NCBI GenBank assembly: GCA_030690925.1
Contig: JAUYFO010000025.1
Location: forward strand, 1 to 15,925
Direction: 5' to 3'
DNA length: 15,925 nucleotides
DNA from: Candidatus Moraniibacteriota bacterium
GTDB lineage: Bacteria > Patescibacteriota > Minisyncoccia > Moranbacterales > UBA1568
A program made the position numbers and the translations under genes. Positions 13,552 to 15,925 of the stretch are shown here, one piece after another. Every line of letters begins with the position of its first letter. Position 1 is the stretch's first letter. The notes under the pieces were generated by a model that was given only the letters and a program-made list of their open reading frames with translations, was not told where the DNA came from and ran no database searches.

Positions 13552-13557
13552 TATAAT
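13552..13557 (+). promoter_or_regulatory. Consensus -10 element six nt before an ATG (leaderless start)
   Basis: TATAAT at 13552-13557 ends 6 nt before ATG 13564, so transcription would begin at or within the start codon. No good -35 is visible (TTATGA at 13530-13535 is poor). The downstream gene has no Shine-Dalgarno, which agrees with leaderless translation. Confidence 0.5.
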
Positions 13558-13563
13558 CCTTCT

Positions 13564-13887
13564 ATGAAGCTTTCAGAGTTTGTTAGTGAAACACTTTTAG
13601 AAATAGAGGAGGGCTTGGCAATAGTCAGGGAACAAAACGATCATTCATATTCGATTACCGATAGTTCAAAAAAAGGTCATGCAGCAGGTGGTTCTATTGA
13701 CTTTGATGTCGCCATTACAACTCTTGAAGCCTCTGGGGGAAAAGCTGGAGCCGGACTCTCAGTTGCTGGAATTGATTTAGTCGGAGCAAGTGTTTCAAGT
13801 AAAAATGAATCTGCGGCAATTAGCAGGATTAAGTTCTCAGTAGGAAAAAGTCAGATTACTGAGCCTAAAAGAAGGAAACTACTATGA
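13564..13887 (+). CDS. 107-aa hypothetical protein, possibly Trypco-like
   Basis: The protein has an N-terminal amphipathic helix (K-L-S-E-F-V-S-E-T-L-L-E-I, 2-14), a polar loop, then a beta-rich core. The core holds I-D-F-D-V-A-I-T-T (45-53), a Gly/Ala-rich segment (59-76) and S-R-I-K-F-S-V (87-93), followed by a basic tail. The pattern helix / x-F-D-V-A-[VI]-T / Gly-rich / S-R-I-K-F-S-V resembles small proteins I associate with trypsin-co-occurring (Trypco) domains of predicted conflict systems. The match is from memory and uncertain, and no trypsin-like protease is seen in this window. Its TGA overlaps the next ATG (ATGA), so it is translationally coupled to the first 113-aa membrane protein. 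Initiation looks leaderless. Confidence 0.75.
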   Translation: MKLSEFVSETLLEIEEGLAIVREQNDHSYSITDSSKKGHAAGGSIDFDVAITTLEASGGKAGAGLSVAGIDLVGASVSSKNESAAISRIKFSVGKSQITEPKRRKLL

Positions 13888-14225
13888 ATGAGGAACAAAT
13901 AAACAAGAGTTGGAAGAAGTTTAATATTATATTTTGGACTGGGCTACTAATCAACGTTCTTGCTAGCGTTTCACTCCTCCTGTTCCTATCCCCAGAATCT
14001 TTCAATCTTATTTTCACTGGATTGATTATTTCTTTATTTCTCCTATGCGGTTCATTGGGCTATTACGCGTATATATTTTCAGGAAAGAAACGGAATTTAA
14101 TAGTTGGTGTCTTTGGGGTTCCTATCATGGGACCGATCATAGTTCTTGTAGGTTATTTCTTTGTCCGAGGTTTCAAAAAAAAATTAGAGGGAGCCTCTGC
14201 TTCAGAAAACAATTCTATAAAGTAA
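13884..14225 (+). CDS. 113-aa membrane protein, paralogue A
   Basis: This is a membrane protein with about three hydrophobic helices (about 14-36, 41-65 and 73-94), a short charged N-terminus (I6-x-K8-x-W10-x-K12-F13) and a basic, then Ser/Asn-rich C-terminus. It carries S-G-K-K (66-69) between helices and ends Y-F-F-V-R-G-F-K-K-K. A good AAGGA lies 8 nt before the ATG, and it overlaps the upstream gene by 4 nt. It is clearly related to the next gene, which has the same length, the same N-terminal I-K-W-K-F spacing and the same S-G-K-K and Y-[FI]-x-x-R-x-x-K ending. No known family is recognised. Confidence 0.8.
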   Translation: MNEEQINKSWKKFNIIFWTGLLINVLASVSLLLFLSPESFNLIFTGLIISLFLLCGSLGYYAYIFSGKKRNLIVGVFGVPIMGPIIVLVGYFFVRGFKKKLEGASASENNSIK

Positions 14226-14231
14226 ATAACT

Positions 14232-14573
14232 ATGGAAAAGGGAGAGATTCAAAAAAGATGGGGGAAATTTAAGTGGGTTTTTTTGGTGATTATTTTTTCT
14301 CCCATTATTGTGAGTGCCTTATTTTTTCTCTTATTCCCTAGTTTTATTTCAGATACCTCTGAAAACACGTTATTTTACATTACTTCGACGATTGGCTTTA
14401 TGGCAATAGCTGTATACCTCTGGCTTTTTATATATTCAATACGGCTCGCTATTTTTCTTTCAGGAAAAAAAGTGACTGGTGTCTATGTTTTCCTACTGAC
14501 TATCATTTTCTTTCCTTTGGTCTGGTTTTATATTCGGTCGTTAAAAAACAAAGCTCTTGAAATATCAGCATAG
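14232..14573 (+). CDS. 113-aa membrane protein, paralogue B
   Basis: This is the second of the tandem pair. It has a charged N-terminus with I6-x-K8-x-W10-x-K12-F13, hydrophobic helices at about 14-38, 46-76 and 83-101, S-G-K-K at 77-80, and an end W-F-Y-I-R-S-L-K-N-K. Compared with paralogue A, a longer loop follows the first helix and the C-terminal tail is shorter. It starts 6 nt after the A stop with no clear Shine-Dalgarno, so it is probably translated from the same message. No catalytic motif is seen. The pair could form a hetero-oligomeric membrane complex; this is inference. Confidence 0.8.
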   Translation: MEKGEIQKRWGKFKWVFLVIIFSPIIVSALFFLLFPSFISDTSENTLFYITSTIGFMAIAVYLWLFIYSIRLAIFLSGKKVTGVYVFLLTIIFFPLVWFYIRSLKNKALEISA

Positions 14574-14617
14574 GATTTATAAATTGATTTAGAGAATCAT
14601 ATTTTTGTAAGTAAAGT

Positions 14618-15184
14618 ATGAAATGTCATTTCAAACTTGAAAACGGTGAATTTTGCCAGAAAACAGGTGCCAAAGGGAGGGCGTTTTGCTCGGAACATAA
14701 GGCAGTAACTACGCCGTTCTATTTCACAGCAGACTATGCTGGATATGAGAAATTAGATTCAAAATACTTTTCTTCCCTTTCTTTGGCGGAGTGGTGTGTA
14801 GCCAGAGGCGTAGCCATCAAACAAGACCGTGAGCTTGAAAAAGTAGTAGAAAAGGTACTTGGCGGTAAGCTACGGCTGATTCGCACCAGATCTCCAAAAA
14901 AACTTGAAGTGTTTCTGACAGCTGTGAGATTGATGATTGCGCAGGCAGAAGATCCAGAGGTAGAACTCCTGCTTTTTCGATTTTTCAATACAGGGTACGA
15001 ACCCCACTTTAAGACGGTGCAAGATTTTGTTACCCACGAGTGGTTTACTGATGAAGAAAGGGACTATCTGGACGGCTTCATACGGAAGAACTTTATAGAA
15101 CGGAGAACCATCAGACACCAAATCAGTGCACTCACTCGTGCCAAAAAACGTGCGCTACGGCTTGCTAAAAAGAATGTTCAGTAA
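14618..15184 (+). CDS. Hypothetical protein with N-terminal Cys3His zinc-finger-like motif
   Basis: The 188-aa protein is soluble. The N-terminus has C3, C13, C24 and H27 in the order C-x9-C-x10-C-x2-H (F-C-S-E-H at the end), suitable for one zinc ion. The remainder is helical and charged, with a very basic C-terminus (about 160-188, many Lys/Arg, A-L-T-R-A-K-K-R-A-L-R) that could bind nucleic acid. No catalytic signature was recognised. It is separated from the membrane pair by 44 nt without a clear promoter, and the start has a poor ribosome site. Zn-finger plus basic tail suggests a DNA- or RNA-associated role, which is inference. Confidence 0.75.
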   Translation: MKCHFKLENGEFCQKTGAKGRAFCSEHKAVTTPFYFTADYAGYEKLDSKYFSSLSLAEWCVARGVAIKQDRELEKVVEKVLGGKLRLIRTRSPKKLEVFLTAVRLMIAQAEDPEVELLLFRFFNTGYEPHFKTVQDFVTHEWFTDEERDYLDGFIRKNFIERRTIRHQISALTRAKKRALRLAKKNVQ

Positions 15185-15190
15185 AAAATC

Positions 15191-15207
15191 CAAGCGGCTT
15201 GTTTTTT
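15191..15207 (+). terminator. Weak terminator after the zinc-finger-like gene
   Basis: A 4-bp stem CAAG (15191-15194) / CTTG (15198-15201) with a 3-nt loop is followed by six T (15202-15207), seven nt after the stop. The short stem makes it weak; flanking A and T runs could extend the pairing. Confidence 0.35.
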
Positions 15208-15234
15208 AAATAAAGGGTAATTAGTATAACAAAT

Positions 15235-15585
15235 ATGTGGTACATAATTGGCTGGATAGTTTGGAGCATACTAGCTTTGCTTGTGCTTTCATTTGTATTT
15301 AGTTGTCGAGTATACGCTAAATCAGGAAAAGAGTTTCAATGGGCAACGGGCGTTCAGACTTTCTTTTTTTGTATTATCGCTATACTTTTTTTAATATTCG
15401 AATGGAATAAACTCCATATACTTTGGGTAACTCCTGCTGCATTTTTTATAGCTCCACTTATTGTTCTCGGAGGCACTCCGTTTTTGCCGGCAAGAGTAGA
15501 TTTTCCTCGCTACACAATTTTATTTTTAACGAGAATATTTTTGAATGTTGTTCTTGTTGGAATTAAAAAGCCTAATCTGGAATAA
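15235..15585 (+). CDS. 116-aa hypothetical membrane protein
   Basis: It has three to four hydrophobic segments (about 3-23, 42-57, 63-80 and 92-108), a short basic loop after the first, and a small polar C-terminus (K-K-P-N-L-E). No known family is recognised. A TATAAC hexamer (15225-15230) ends only 4 nt before the ATG and there is no close Shine-Dalgarno, so initiation may be leaderless, as for the 107-aa gene. It lies after a weak terminator and so may begin a separate transcript with the next gene, which starts 11 nt after its stop. Confidence 0.7.
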   Translation: MWYIIGWIVWSILALLVLSFVFSCRVYAKSGKEFQWATGVQTFFFCIIAILFLIFEWNKLHILWVTPAAFFIAPLIVLGGTPFLPARVDFPRYTILFLTRIFLNVVLVGIKKPNLE

Positions 15586-15596
15586 CTTTAGAAAAT

Positions 15597-15854
15597 ATGG
15601 AAAACGCCACTATTTGGAAAATTCTTGGAATCATAGCCATTATCTTATTGGTAGCTTTTGGTAGAAAACGAAATGCAGTTTGGGGTGGTTTTACGATAGG
15701 GATTGTTATAGGTTTTATAATTGCAATGTTTTCTGTTTTTAGAGGCAATGGATTTGATTGGTATATGATTGGCAAAGGTGCCGTATCTGGAACAATGGTA
15801 GGTTTCATTGGAGAATCTTTAGGAAAAGTTTCTGATCTTATTAAAAGAAAGTAG
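15597..15854 (+). CDS. 85-aa hypothetical membrane protein
   Basis: This small protein has a first hydrophobic helix (about 6-21), the basic turn G-R-K-R (22-25), a Gly-rich second helix (30-48), and a third weakly hydrophobic Gly-rich segment (about 58-72). It ends with a charged S-D-L-I-K-R-K. The Gly-rich helices recall small membrane proteins that pack tightly, such as holin-like or glycine-zipper proteins, but nothing identifies a family. It follows the preceding gene by 11 nt and has no clear Shine-Dalgarno. Confidence 0.68.
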   Translation: MENATIWKILGIIAIILLVAFGRKRNAVWGGFTIGIVIGFIIAMFSVFRGNGFDWYMIGKGAVSGTMVGFIGESLGKVSDLIKRK

Positions 15855-15876
15855 CAAAATAATTTAAGGTAAATTT

Positions 15877-15925
15877 ATGAAACTAGTTTACATACTAGGA
15901 GCGTTATCAACGTTCATAATGGTCT
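15877..15925 (+). CDS. Start of a further gene, 3' truncated by the window end
   Basis: ATG 15877 is preceded by AAGG about 9 nt upstream and opens a frame beginning M-K-L-V-Y-I-L-G-A-L-S-T-F-I-M-V. That is a Lys followed by a hydrophobic run, compatible with a signal peptide or first transmembrane helix. It begins 22 nt after the previous stop, continuing the series of small membrane proteins. Confidence 0.5.
   Translation, partial: MKLVYILGALSTFIMV

Noticed and set aside
13302..15925. CRISPR array, toxin-antitoxin or restriction system in the island
   Set aside because: No spaced direct repeats, nuclease, methyltransferase or recognised toxin family is visible; the XRE gene alone does not establish a toxin-antitoxin pair.

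Overview
The window reads as a chromosomal segment of a small-genome bacterium, most likely a member of the Candidate Phyla Radiation (Patescibacteria). That placement is inference. It rests on a duplicated TrbC/VirB2-like pilin of the kind common in that group, compact gene packing, many starts with a poor or absent Shine-Dalgarno sequence, and an unusual ordering of housekeeping genes. TGA acts as a stop codon for yvcK, the oxidoreductase gene and one island gene, so the code is standard table 11 and not the UGA=Gly code of SR1/Gracilibacteria.

Layout. Bases 1-724 hold the 3' part of a two-module pilin-like membrane protein. It converges on a minus-strand two-gene operon (SPFH/band-7 protein plus a one-TM protein) driven by a near-perfect extended -10 promoter. 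Bases 2825-7074 form a plus-strand housekeeping unit, nusA-ppa-tig-clpP, with a consensus promoter and a strong bidirectional terminator. It faces gpmI on the minus strand. gpmI and rny (RNase Y) diverge from overlapping back-to-back promoters. Downstream lie an HU gene with its own promoter and a large inverted repeat, a degenerate tRNA-Pro-like copy, an intact tRNA-Pro(TGG), and yvcK starting 1 nt after the tRNA. yvcK is frameshifted in a way that a 10-nt deletion between short direct repeats explains exactly. A ferredoxin-reductase-like flavoprotein and tRNA-Gly(TCC) close this part.

From the 3' end of tRNA-Gly (about 13165) to the end of the window, base composition and gene content change. 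The DNA is visibly AT-rich and carries a small XRE regulator with a perfect palindrome upstream, a 107-aa protein of a Trypco-like type (uncertain), two tandem paralogous 113-aa membrane proteins, a Cys/His-motif protein, and further small membrane proteins. Several have a -10-like hexamer only 4-6 nt before the ATG. This looks like an accessory island next to a tRNA gene, possibly using the tRNA-Gly 3' end as its attachment site. It is the best candidate for an undescribed system, but its function cannot be assigned from the sequence alone.

Functionally, the left and middle parts cover transcription (NusA), pyrophosphate removal, protein folding and degradation (trigger factor, ClpP), glycolysis (GpmI), RNA decay (RNase Y), nucleoid structure (HU) and tRNA supply.
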